Source of the DNA: Pseudahrensia aquimaris
GTDB lineage: Bacteria > Pseudomonadota > Alphaproteobacteria > Rhizobiales > Rhizobiaceae
Direction of reading: 5' to 3'
NCBI RefSeq assembly: GCF_042676045.1
Contig: NZ_JBHTJV010000006.1
Location: 1 to 64,000 of the forward strand
DNA: 64,000 bases
Both the position numbers and the translations under genes were made by a program. Of the stretch, positions 55,106 through 63,177 are shown piece by piece. Each line of letters starts with the position of its first letter. Within the stretch, counting starts at the first letter, position 1. A model generated the notes under the pieces. The model was not told where the DNA came from. It worked only from the letters and a program-made list of their open reading frames with translations, and did not search any database.

Positions 55106-55133
55106 AGGCATCGCCAATTCAGGCGGTGCCTTT
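55106..55133 (+). terminator. Terminator after holin-like gene
   Basis: 10-bp stem with one G-T wobble (55106-55115 with 55122-55131), 6-nt loop, then TTT CTC. It abuts the end of the convergent gene at 55135. Confidence 0.7.
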
Positions 55134-55134
55134 C

Positions 55135-56217
55135 TCAGTTTTCCCAGTCGGTGCCGATAGGCCTGCGGTCGCGTTGTTTTTCTTCCACTATAAGCTCGTC
55201 CGCTTCCTCAAAGTCTTGTGCCGTCGCTTCACTGTTCTCACGCTTTGGCTTTTGTGTATCGGTTAGCGCGAGTCGGTAATACATTGGAAAATGATCTGAC
55301 CCGATATGAGCCATGCGCTTGATGGCAATGAGTTTGAAATGTGGACTGTGAAAGGCATGATCGAGCGGCCAACGCAGGAAAAAATAATCAGCATGGAAAG
55401 TGTTGAACATTCCGCGGCCTTCACGCGGATCAAGCAGTTTAGATATGCGTTTAAAACGGCGCGTTGAGTGCGACCACGCAACGTCGTTCAAGTCACCGGT
55501 AACGATCAGTGGCTCGCCATAATCCCTCACTTCTTTTCCAATCAGAGCCAGCTCTGCGTCTCGCCCCACCGTATCGCGCGTTGCGATTGGTGGTTCAGGG
55601 TGGACGGTAATCAGCCTGAAACGCGGACCGCTGGGATGTTCAACCATCAAGTCGAAAGAAGGCACCTCTTCGTTTAGTCGAAAGAGCACTTCGTGCTTGA
55701 TGATCCGATAGCGCGAGACGAGATGCATCCCATAGCCGTTATCCATCGGATGTGAGACGCTGAAAGGATAGCGTTCGCTGTCAACGTAAAGCCCTTCGAT
55801 CCAGTCGGCATCAGTTTCTATAAAGACACAAATATCGGCATTGGCCTCTGCCATCCGTTCCCGCACTTTTTCATATTGCCGATTTCCCATTTTAACGTTC
55901 GAAACAAAAAATGAAGCGGTCGGTACGCACTCGGGATCGCCATCAAACGCATGGGACCGCGATTTCCAAAGAGGTGTGAATCGCAAAATTGCATAGGCCT
56001 GCACTGCCATGGTGAATGCGAAGGCCAACAGAACCAACGTGCGCAAAACACTTGCCTCCACAAGCAGAAGAGTCGTGATTAATCCTGCCGCCGCAATAAA
56101 TGCATTCTGAAGCCGTGGAAAATCGAAAATCCGTAGCAATCCGTGAGGCAGCGGAAAGAATCCAGCCAGCGTGGTGAGAGCGCAAGCGAAGGCAATCAAA
56201 GCCAAAATCCAGATCAT
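55135..56217 (-). CDS. Membrane-anchored endonuclease/exonuclease/phosphatase-family protein
   Basis: 360 residues from the ATG at 56217 (AGGAGA upstream). Seen: three N-terminal hydrophobic segments (residues ~1-80), then an EEP domain with SNVKMGNRQYEKV, ICVFIETDADW, ITVHPEPP, IVTGDLNDVAWS and the final IGSDHFPM, giving the Asn/Glu/Asp/His metal and catalytic residues. The C-terminus is charged and disordered. Known: such YafD-like proteins hydrolyse phosphodiesters, perhaps lipids; the periplasmic orientation is inferred. An EcfG-like promoter (56244-56268) is upstream. Confidence 0.88.
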   Translation of the reverse strand: MIWILALIAFACALTTLAGFFPLPHGLLRIFDFPRLQNAFIAAAGLITTLLLVEASVLRTLVLLAFAFTMAVQAYAILRFTPLWKSRSHAFDGDPECVPTASFFVSNVKMGNRQYEKVRERMAEANADICVFIETDADWIEGLYVDSERYPFSVSHPMDNGYGMHLVSRYRIIKHEVLFRLNEEVPSFDLMVEHPSGPRFRLITVHPEPPIATRDTVGRDAELALIGKEVRDYGEPLIVTGDLNDVAWSHSTRRFKRISKLLDPREGRGMFNTFHADYFFLRWPLDHAFHSPHFKLIAIKRMAHIGSDHFPMYYRLALTDTQKPKRENSEATAQDFEEADELIVEEKQRDRRPIGTDWEN

Positions 56218-56243
56218 CGCTCTCTCCTTAGGTTGCTGAGTGC

Positions 56244-56268
56244 AACACTCTGCTAAGCGTGCAGTTCC
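56244..56268 (-). promoter_or_regulatory. EcfG-like promoter
   Basis: Minus strand: GGAAC (56268-56264), 16 bp, TGTT (56247-56244). One mismatch in the -10. Confidence 0.65.
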
Positions 56269-56405
56269 AAGGCAAGCCAATGAATTATGCAACGAAGAGC
56301 GATTGTTTGCGTTGAGATGAGTATGTGGCTGAGAACGCAATGTGTTCTGCAAGCGCTTTTGAGAGAGCTACAGAGTTCTGACCCAAAACGAGAGAGATCC
56401 GTGCG

Positions 56406-57566
56406 ATGACGTTGCAAGCCGCCAGACTTGAAAGATCAGAGCGCCCCAATCAGTCCTCTAGTGAGGTAGACAAAGCCGCTGGTGGTGGGTCAATCCGGCA
56501 AGATGTCTTGGAGAATATCAGTCGGTCCCTATTTTGGATGCTGGCGTTCTCCCTGCTCGCAATTCTTTATCTGGCGCGCGATTTTCTCGTGCCGATCACC
56601 GGCTCCTTCATCCTTGCTCTCACGTTCAGCCCCCTCGTGCGAGCCCTGTCGCGTTTGGGGATTCCTGCCGCTCTGTCAGCGGTTCTCATTGTTGCTTCCC
56701 TGTTAATGGCCACCCTGAGTTTGATCTATCTTCTCGCTTTCCCAGTGTCCGATTGGTTCAACCGCGTCCCTGAAATCGGTGCTGCGTTGAAGGAAAAGGC
56801 GTCAATTCTGCTGGCACCGTTACAGGTTGTGATGGAAGCGCAAAGAGAGATGGACGAGGTAACAACCGCAGTTGCAAGCGACGTTCAAGCAGTGACAATC
56901 CAGGGGCCAGGTCTGTTTGAGACAGCTGCCAGTAACATGTTTTCCATGGCGACGACGCTGGCGATCACCTTGGTTTTGCTGACGTTCCTGCTGGGTTCAG
57001 GCGATTTGTTTTACTCCAAACTCGTTCACAGATTTGAGTCTCTTGAGGATAAAAAGCAGGCATTGGGGACAGCCCGCAATGTTGAGCGCGTGATCTCGCG
57101 TTACTTGCTGACGATCACCACAATCAATGTCTGCTTGGGTGTTGCGATCGGCCTTGCGATGCACGCATGGGGAATGCCCACCCCGTATGTTTGGGGCGCG
57201 ATGGCAACATTGTTGAACTTCATGCCCTATATTGGCGCTGTGATAGGCCTTGGGGTCGTGGTTGCGGTATCTGCGGTCACGTTTGAAACGCTGCCGGTCG
57301 TCGTCGGTGTCGCCGCCACATATTTTGCCTTCACGACAATTGAAGGACAGTTCGTCACGCCGCTAACTGTTGGCCGTAAGCTGGAACTCAACGCCGTAAG
57401 TGTTTTCATTGCTGTGGGGTTTTGGGCGTGGCTTTGGGGCTTCGTCGGTGCGCTTATTGCCGTGCCGATCTTGGTGATTGTGAAGACCGTTTGCGAAAAC
57501 ATCGACTCAACAGCGCATATCGCCAATTTTCTATCCAACGAGCAACGCAAAACCCATGCCGCGTAG
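56406..57566 (+). CDS. AI-2E family transporter
   Basis: 386 residues. Seen: eight or so hydrophobic segments, an N-terminal soluble stretch, LFWMLAFSLLAILYLARDFLVPI, and a conserved second half (INVCLGVAIGLAMHAWGMPTPYVWG and LNFMPYIGAVIGL) typical of the AI-2E exporter/UPF0118 family. Known: members include TqsA and Na+/H+ antiporters; substrate varies. No clear EcfG promoter upstream. The next gene is 63 bp downstream with its own EcfG-like element. Confidence 0.9.
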   Translation: MTLQAARLERSERPNQSSSEVDKAAGGGSIRQDVLENISRSLFWMLAFSLLAILYLARDFLVPITGSFILALTFSPLVRALSRLGIPAALSAVLIVASLLMATLSLIYLLAFPVSDWFNRVPEIGAALKEKASILLAPLQVVMEAQREMDEVTTAVASDVQAVTIQGPGLFETAASNMFSMATTLAITLVLLTFLLGSGDLFYSKLVHRFESLEDKKQALGTARNVERVISRYLLTITTINVCLGVAIGLAMHAWGMPTPYVWGAMATLLNFMPYIGAVIGLGVVVAVSAVTFETLPVVVGVAATYFAFTTIEGQFVTPLTVGRKLELNAVSVFIAVGFWAWLWGFVGALIAVPILVIVKTVCENIDSTAHIANFLSNEQRKTHAA

Positions 57567-57570
57567 TTTG

Positions 57571-57596
57571 GGAACGGCAGGGTCGCCGTGTAGGTT
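57571..57596 (+). promoter_or_regulatory. EcfG-like promoter of the aldehyde dehydrogenase gene
   Basis: GGAAC (57571-57575), 17 bp, GGTT (57593-57596). One mismatch in the -10; 33 bp before the start codon. Confidence 0.6.
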
Positions 57597-57629
57597 TCTG
57601 CCGAAACTCTAGCCAAGTCAGGATTAGCT

Positions 57630-58994
57630 GTGAAATCGCAAAACCCATTCACACTCGAGATCGAATTTTCACATGAAGAAATGTCGGACCAGGCCGTCAG
57701 CGACGCTCTCTATCGCGCCGATATAGCTTTTCAAGATTGGCGTTGGAGAAGCTTTGAAGACCGCGCGGTTGTGCTGAATAAAGCTGCTGATCTTCTCGAT
57801 GAACGCCGTGACAGGCTTGCTGAGATTGCGACTCGAGAAATGGGAAAGCGTCTCAGTGAGGCAGTATCCGAAGTTGAAAAATGCGCATGGGTTTGCCGTC
57901 ACTACGCTGAACATGCGCAGGCCTATCTCTCAGACGATCAGCGCGACAGCGACAAAGACGAAAGCTATGTGCGTTATTTTCCCTTAGGCGTAATCTTGGC
58001 TGTCATGCCGTGGAACTTCCCGTTTTGGCAAGTCTTCCGCTTTGCTGCGCCCACCTTGATGGCTGGCAATGTCGGTCTGCTGAAACACGCCAGCAATGTA
58101 CCCCAATGTGCAGTCGAGATTGAACGTATTTTCACCGATGCAGGCGCACCGCGAGGTGTTTTTACAACACTTATGATCGGCTCCAGCAAGGTGGCGGACG
58201 TGATCGCCAATCCGGTCGTGAAAGCGACTTCTGTGACCGGCAGCGGCCCAGCCGGTTCTGCGGTTGCAGCCCAATCCGGCGACGAGGTGAAACCAAGTTT
58301 GCTGGAACTGGGCGGCAGTGATCCATTCATAGTCATGCCCTCAGCAGATATCGAAAAGGCTGTAACAACCGCCGTCACAGCGCGGATGATCAACAACGGA
58401 CAATCCTGCATCGCTGCTAAGCGCTTCATCGCTCATGCGGATATTTTTGATGATTTCCGAGATCGTTTCGTAGAGAAGGTCGCGGCGATGAAAATGGGCG
58501 ATCCCATGAAAGACGGCACTGATATGGGGCCTCTGGCGACACAAGATATTCGCAATGAGCTTGCTGAACAGGTGGAAAAATCAGTCAAAGCGGGCGCAAA
58601 AGTTCTGGTTGGTGGTGGTAAGGGAGAGATGGATGGTCATTTCTATCAGCCCACTATCTTGACTGATATTCCCGATAACAGCCCCGCCGCCACGGAGGAA
58701 TTCTTTGGTCCCGTCGCTTTGCTGTTTAAGGCCGATAGCGCACAACATGCGATAGTGATCGCCAACGATTCCAAGTTTGGCTTGGCCAGTTCCGTTTGGA
58801 CCACAGAACCCGCAGAACAAGACTTGTTCATCAACCGCATCGAAGCCGGCTCAACCTTTGTAAATTCGATGTCTGCATCCGACCCGAGGCTACCCTTTGG
58901 CGGGATCAAAGTATCTGGCTATGGGCGGGAGCTATCACGCGAAGGAATTCTGGCATTCGTAAATGCCAAAACAATTGGTATCACAAAGGGCTAA
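57630..58994 (+). CDS. NAD(P)-dependent succinate-semialdehyde dehydrogenase-like aldehyde dehydrogenase
   Basis: 454 residues, GTG start with AGGA upstream. Seen: the ALDH cofactor motif MPWNFPFWQVFRFAAPTLMAGN, SVTGSGPAGSAVAAQSG, the general base in LELGGSDPFIV and the nucleophile Cys in NNGQSCIAAKRF; PFGGIKVSGYGRELS at the end. Known: this group oxidises succinate semialdehyde and similar short-chain aldehydes. An EcfG-like promoter suggests use in aldehyde detoxification or GABA-type metabolism under stress. The next small membrane gene starts 6 bp later. Confidence 0.9.
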   Translation: MKSQNPFTLEIEFSHEEMSDQAVSDALYRADIAFQDWRWRSFEDRAVVLNKAADLLDERRDRLAEIATREMGKRLSEAVSEVEKCAWVCRHYAEHAQAYLSDDQRDSDKDESYVRYFPLGVILAVMPWNFPFWQVFRFAAPTLMAGNVGLLKHASNVPQCAVEIERIFTDAGAPRGVFTTLMIGSSKVADVIANPVVKATSVTGSGPAGSAVAAQSGDEVKPSLLELGGSDPFIVMPSADIEKAVTTAVTARMINNGQSCIAAKRFIAHADIFDDFRDRFVEKVAAMKMGDPMKDGTDMGPLATQDIRNELAEQVEKSVKAGAKVLVGGGKGEMDGHFYQPTILTDIPDNSPAATEEFFGPVALLFKADSAQHAIVIANDSKFGLASSVWTTEPAEQDLFINRIEAGSTFVNSMSASDPRLPFGGIKVSGYGRELSREGILAFVNAKTIGITKG

Positions 58995-58999
58995 TTTTC

Positions 59000-59350
59000 A
59001 TGATCTATGCTTTGAACATCATTGCGATGCTAGCAACCATTGGCTTCGGCATGATTGGTTGGCTTAAGCCACGCTATACAATGGAAAAGCTTGATCTGAA
59101 AACTGGTGACAGCACTTTGGGTCTATCGGAAATCCGGGCGGCCAATGGGGCTCTTTTCGTAGGCCTCGGAATTGGTGCCATTGTGATTTCACTTCCCATC
59201 GCCTTCGTGATGGTCGGTTGCGCTTATGCAGGAGCAGCAATTGGGCGGCTGACGTCGATAATCGTAGACAAATCTGGCCAATCAATCAGTTTGTCTTTCT
59301 TTGCAGCTGAAGTTGCTTTGGCAGTTTTTCTAGTTTGGTCGAACATATGA
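59000..59350 (+). CDS. DUF4345-like small membrane protein
   Basis: 116 residues, starting 6 bp after the dehydrogenase stop, so co-transcribed. Seen: four hydrophobic segments and a central AANGALFVGLGIGAIVISLP like the DUF4345 pattern. Function unknown. The family call is from general layout and is tentative. It is the last gene before the tRNA-fragment island boundary. Confidence 0.6.
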   Translation: MIYALNIIAMLATIGFGMIGWLKPRYTMEKLDLKTGDSTLGLSEIRAANGALFVGLGIGAIVISLPIAFVMVGCAYAGAAIGRLTSIIVDKSGQSISLSFFAAEVALAVFLVWSNI

Positions 59351-59503
59351 AATGTGATCACACCAACCTATCTGCCTTCTGACGAATTGTAACGATTCCG
59401 CATCTCGCCCGAACAAAACTGCGCCAAAACTGTGCCAGTTCCAGCAAAATTCTCACTCTCTGGATCCTTCTAAGAAGCATCATAGTGATTTACAATAAAA
59501 TCT

Positions 59504-59548
59504 TGGCGCACCCGGCGCGATTCGAACGCGCGACCTCTGCCTTCGGAG
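59504..59548 (-). other. 3' fragment of tRNA-Arg (CCG): putative island attachment site
   Basis: Reading the minus strand from 59548 gives the anticodon loop CTCCGAA, the 3' anticodon stem, the T-arm with GTTCGAATC and the acceptor end finishing in GCGCCA at 59504. The 5' half of the tRNA is absent: sequence upstream of the loop does not match. This is the usual remnant left when an integrative element inserts at the 3' half of a tRNA gene; the intact tRNA copy should lie at the far end of the island, to the right of the window. Genes on the right side are AT-richer and unrelated to the left side. Confidence 0.8.
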
Positions 59549-60159
59549 CGCCAAATCGGGAGAAATCTCTGATTTCGTTTAACGCTAAGGCCTTGTTTTT
59601 ATTGCATTCCATTTCAAGACGCAATACTCAATTTCATACCGTTTCCTTCTGTCCCAAACCGTTTTGTCCCCAAATTGTCCCAAAAACGCTCCTGCGTTAT
59701 GGACTTTTCGCGCTCTGCCACACCGACCAAAAGTACCTTTGTTTAGAACTCAAACTGTTGCTTCCGCATTGAGTGCCTTAACGCACACTGCTTCATGAAC
59801 CTTGACGACGCCCGGCAAAACTGGAAGCTCGGCGCGCTCACTACAACAACGTTCGACACCACAGTACCATCTAAACAAACCACCGATATGACTGGCAAGC
59901 GGTACAGATGACGCATCCGCACCCTGAGCAATGACCCGAAAATAATCCAACCGGGTATTATAAATTGGGGAAGCAGACAAAGAAACTGACTTCTCCAAAT
60001 GGCTGGAAGATAGTTGCCTTTCACTTCATGTATATTAGCGTGACCTGCATTATTAAAAAAACGATTTCTCGTCAATTTACATCTGCCGAAATATCGAGAT
60101 ATAATAATCACAGAATTGAAATTTACATCAATATATCCTACTGATACGGGGATTTAAAA
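59549..60159. other. Island-edge intergenic region, no gene seen
   Basis: About 610 bp without credible coding sequence. Contains three copies of a TGTCCC(C)AAA-like word between 59647 and 59695 and an AT-rich stretch before the start at 60160 that probably carries a promoter. No integrase is visible in the window. Confidence 0.5.
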
Positions 60160-61455
60160 ATGCCAATTAAATTTTCGGTTTTCCTTGTTATAATTTTTAT
60201 TTCAACAATTCGATCAGCAAGTGCTGACATTGCAATAGTCGATGTGGCTGTACGTACAACTCCATATTTGACCGAACTTAAATCTGACGGTGTCAAAATC
60301 GTCGGAAGATATTATGCGCGCTGTTATCAGTGGTCGGGGAAAAGGCTGATTAATATGGGGCCAAATAATTCTTTGAAAGGCAGCAAAGAGAAAAAATTGA
60401 TGGAGCTTAAATCCCTCCTAAATGCCAATTTTGGGATACTATCTATTTATCAGTACAAGAGTAACTGGATAGGGAAATTTTTCGGTAGAACTAGAGCAAA
60501 AATTCGAAACAAAAAAGGGCAGCATGTCAAGAAGGATGGAAGGTATCAGTATAAGTACTCGACGATAAAGGGCGATGGTTGCAAAACGACTAGGCAACCA
60601 CATGGACCCAAAAAAGAGGCGCTTCTAGACGCTGGCGCTGCAATCGCGCAGGCCGAGTTTGCAGGCCAACCTAAGGGATCGGCAATATATTTTGGTTTGG
60701 ACTTCAATTTTGGCGGACGTATCGATTCTGTTGAGAAAAAAAACATCCTAGGCGGACAATCTATAAAGGGGAACATACGAAGCGAAGCTTACAAGCGTGT
60801 GCTAGTTTATGTCCAAACAGTAAAAGCTGAATTAGCTAAGCATGGTTACAAATTGGGCATATATGGTAGCGGAGATGCTTTTAAACTGCTTTCGCAAGGC
60901 TTTGAACAGCCTATTTTCGACTTTTCATGGATAATGGCATCTAGATCATTCTCCGGGACTCGAGACTTTCACAACACTATGAAATGGAACCTTTTCCAAA
61001 ACTGGACCGATAAGAAGCGATATGGGCCGAAATCAGGCTACAAAAATGGGTTAGGCTTAGACACAAATATACAAAATCCAAATCTAGATGCGGATATTGG
61101 TTTCTGGAATGCAGCTGGCACGACAAAGATTCAATCCGAAATATCTGAAGCTATATTTAGTTCGCATCGATTTGTTTGCGACGGACGGGCTTGGATTCGT
61201 ACCAAACCTACTTTTAAAAAGTCAGATATTGCGGTGACGCGTGATGGCAAGCCTCGTCGGCTGTATCACGCAAATTCCGTAAACTTAACCGGTAAGTCAG
61301 TCAATATTGGATCGAGTACCTTAGTTGAGTTTGATTCGGACGATGATGGCCAAGTTGACGGCTGGACTAATCTGAACAATTTGACTGATAGTTTTGCAAA
61401 TAAGCCTCAATATTACAGCGTCTCAAAGGGCGAGAATAAGACCTGCCCGAAATAG
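60160..61455 (+). CDS. Secreted DUF1906 glycoside-hydrolase-like protein with SH3-like tail
   Basis: 431 residues. Seen: a signal peptide (hydrophobic stretch, then IRSASA), a DUF1906 (Rv2525c-like, glycoside-hydrolase-like) domain with VDVAVRTTPYLTELKSDGV, VGRYYARC, SAIYFGLDFNF and LGIYGSGDAF, then a C-terminal region (~residues 340-431) with AWIRTKP resembling an SH3-type wall-binding fold and a DSDDDGQVDGW segment like a calcium-binding DxDxDG loop. Known: DUF1906 proteins resemble TIM-barrel lysozyme-type hydrolases but activity is poorly documented. An unusually long basic insertion (RTRAKIRNKKGQHVKKDGR) lies in the N-terminal third. Codon and base usage is AT-richer than in the genes before 59.4 kb. 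Inferred: a cell-wall or glycan hydrolase carried on the island. Confidence 0.75.
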   Translation: MPIKFSVFLVIIFISTIRSASADIAIVDVAVRTTPYLTELKSDGVKIVGRYYARCYQWSGKRLINMGPNNSLKGSKEKKLMELKSLLNANFGILSIYQYKSNWIGKFFGRTRAKIRNKKGQHVKKDGRYQYKYSTIKGDGCKTTRQPHGPKKEALLDAGAAIAQAEFAGQPKGSAIYFGLDFNFGGRIDSVEKKNILGGQSIKGNIRSEAYKRVLVYVQTVKAELAKHGYKLGIYGSGDAFKLLSQGFEQPIFDFSWIMASRSFSGTRDFHNTMKWNLFQNWTDKKRYGPKSGYKNGLGLDTNIQNPNLDADIGFWNAAGTTKIQSEISEAIFSSHRFVCDGRAWIRTKPTFKKSDIAVTRDGKPRRLYHANSVNLTGKSVNIGSSTLVEFDSDDDGQVDGWTNLNNLTDSFANKPQYYSVSKGENKTCPK

Positions 61456-61610
61456 GTTCGAATTAGTCGAACCGATGGCCACTAGGACATACAACATTTC
61501 TGAAAGGCTTCGCACGATCTTCAAGAATTGTAGTCTGCTGCAAAGAATTAGAACCATCCAAAGCTGGAATTTTCCATTTATGATCCCGTTATTGGGAGAA
61601 GGAGATTTCC

Positions 61611-61778
61611 ATGAAAGCATCGAAGTTCAGCGAGGCGGAGATTGCCTTTGTTTTGAAGCAGGCTGAGGGCGACGCGACCGTTGCTGAAGCGTGCCGTGAA
61701 GCCGGGATAAGCGTTGCGACGTTTTACAATTGGCGCGAAAAGTGCGCCGGCCTGATGCCTTCTGTTGCGATATCGTAG
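61611..61778 (+). pseudogene. IS3-family transposase OrfA fragment
   Basis: ATG with GGAG upstream; 55 residues beginning MKASKFSEAEIAFVLKQAEG and containing EACREAGISVATFYNWREK, the HTH of IS3-family OrfA, then stops at GLMPSVAIS. Normal OrfA continues with a leucine-zipper helix of about 30 more residues, which is missing, as is OrfB. It is more GC-rich than its neighbours, so it is the relic of an insertion into the island. Confidence 0.88.
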
Positions 61779-61897
61779 CACGTGCTATGACACTATCAGA
61801 AAGACACGAAAGAATTAATACGGGTTGGGCTGGCACTAGTTTGCTCCACAACATAAAATATGTTTTCATCACCCTCATTGAATACCGGGAGAAAATC

Positions 61898-62494
61898 ATG
61901 ATTAGAAATAGAATTAAAATTGTCCTTTTCGGCATTACTCTCTCGGCATTTTTATCTAACGCAAACGCACAAACAGAACAGAGCGTTGTGGAAGTTGAAG
62001 CAGATATTGACTGGGAAAATGTGCAAAAATCAATTGCGTCAGATAAAGATCGGCTACCACCAAATATGCGAAGCTTTGCAACAAGCTCTTCCGAAGTTCT
62101 TGGGCGTATAAATGTGCCGGTGCTCGTCCCCAGTGGGCAAGGTGAGACTTTTAGATCATCGCCGCTTATTGTCGGCGATGGCGGAACGTATGCTGCGCTA
62201 CTGTCGGACACGGGTGGCGAATTAGCTGTGATGGGTTCGTCCAAAGCAATTCAGGTTTCCCTTGATGACAAGACGGATGAAACGCTCAATACTTTCCAAC
62301 TTTCCAGCAGGTGTGATTTTCAGCCAATGAATGACGAAGGCGAGAATTCAGCTGATTGCAGCTTTGTCCAATTCGGCGCTTACTACACCATCCGCTTAAC
62401 TTGCAAAGAAGCAAATGACGAAAAGTGTATCAAGCCCGATTTTTTGGAAAAAGTGCGCGAAGACCTTGTAACTATCGGGGGTGTCAAAAAATGA
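61898..62494 (+). CDS. Exported protein of unknown function, first gene of the M23/caspase operon
   Basis: 198 residues from the ATG at 61898 (GGGAG 8-12 bp upstream). Seen: a signal peptide (IKIVLFGITLSAFLSNANA), then a soluble domain with VPVLVPSGQ, SSPLIVGDGGTYAALL and a cysteine pattern (SRCDFQPM, ADCSF, LTCKEAND, KCIKPDF) suggesting two disulfides. No family recognised. Its stop overlaps the ATG of the M23 gene by 4 bp, so production is coupled. Inferred: a periplasmic partner, substrate or inhibitor of the two proteases that follow. Confidence 0.75.
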   Translation: MIRNRIKIVLFGITLSAFLSNANAQTEQSVVEVEADIDWENVQKSIASDKDRLPPNMRSFATSSSEVLGRINVPVLVPSGQGETFRSSPLIVGDGGTYAALLSDTGGELAVMGSSKAIQVSLDDKTDETLNTFQLSSRCDFQPMNDEGENSADCSFVQFGAYYTIRLTCKEANDEKCIKPDFLEKVREDLVTIGGVKK

Positions 62495-63174
62495 TACGCT
62501 GTTTCAAATGCCTAATAATTGTGTTCCTATCGCTCTTTAGTTGCATTTCAATAGGGATGGCAGATGATCGTTTTATGGAGCCTGGCGATCTTTTACCAAA
62601 TAGCGGCAAAGGGTGGCGAAGTGATCGTGTGTTTTTGCCCAAACTTCGTTTTCCAATAGAAAAACAAAATGCATACGCCAACTCGCAAGTTTATAGACCA
62701 GGGGGAAACAAAGGGCCAAGCGGAGGGCAATGTAGTGCTTCTAATTACAAGTATCCATGGCAAGATAATTTTTGCGAAAAGCGACGTTGGAAAATGCCAT
62801 TTTGCCCCACTGGAAAAGGACATCAAGGCCAAGATATTAGGCCAAATACATGCGATAAAGATTTCTACTGGACAGTTGCAGCTGAAGCCGGTGTCATCAC
62901 GAATGTAGGAAAATATAGCGTAACTCTGCTTGGTTCTAGCGGAACGATCTATCGATATTTGCACGTACAAATGAACGATCTTGCAGTGGCCAAAGGAGAT
63001 AAAGTGAAAATCGGTTCTAGAATCGGCAAGGTTTCGAACTCGTTTGGAAATTCATCTACGACCATTCATCTGCACTTTGACGCAAAGAAAACAGTTATTT
63101 CAAAAGGAAAAAGGGTAACTGCCTATATTCCTATTTATACAAGTCTGGTTGAATCGTATAAAAGATTGGATTAG
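62491..63174 (+). CDS. Exported M23-family metallopeptidase
   Basis: 227 residues from the ATG at 62491. Seen: a signal peptide (to about residue 24, ending GMADD), a pro-like region with Cys81, Cys95, Cys105 and Cys121, then a LytM/M23 core with GHQGQDI (zinc ligands His111 and Asp115), GVITNVGKYSVTLL, YRYLHVQMNDLAVAKGDKV, IGSRIGKVSNS and the HLH motif (His193, His195). All zinc and catalytic residues are present. Known: M23 enzymes cut peptidoglycan cross-bridges or act on cell-wall peptides. It overlaps the preceding gene by 4 bp and is followed after 3 bp by a caspase-family gene. Inferred: an exported peptidoglycan endopeptidase whose activity may be controlled by the neighbouring protease. 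Confidence 0.88.
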   Translation: MIRCFKCLIIVFLSLFSCISIGMADDRFMEPGDLLPNSGKGWRSDRVFLPKLRFPIEKQNAYANSQVYRPGGNKGPSGGQCSASNYKYPWQDNFCEKRRWKMPFCPTGKGHQGQDIRPNTCDKDFYWTVAAEAGVITNVGKYSVTLLGSSGTIYRYLHVQMNDLAVAKGDKVKIGSRIGKVSNSFGNSSTTIHLHFDAKKTVISKGKRVTAYIPIYTSLVESYKRLD

Positions 63175-63177
63175 GCT

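Noticed and set aside
59695..59740. Piece resembling the 5' part of a tRNA on the minus strand
   Set aside because: No acceptor or anticodon arm can be completed, so it is not called as a tRNA.
59485..59772. Open frame of 95 codons with ARFERATSAFGA
   Set aside because: This is the well-known spurious translation of a tRNA-Arg 3' end; the reading comes from the tRNA fragment at 59504-59548.
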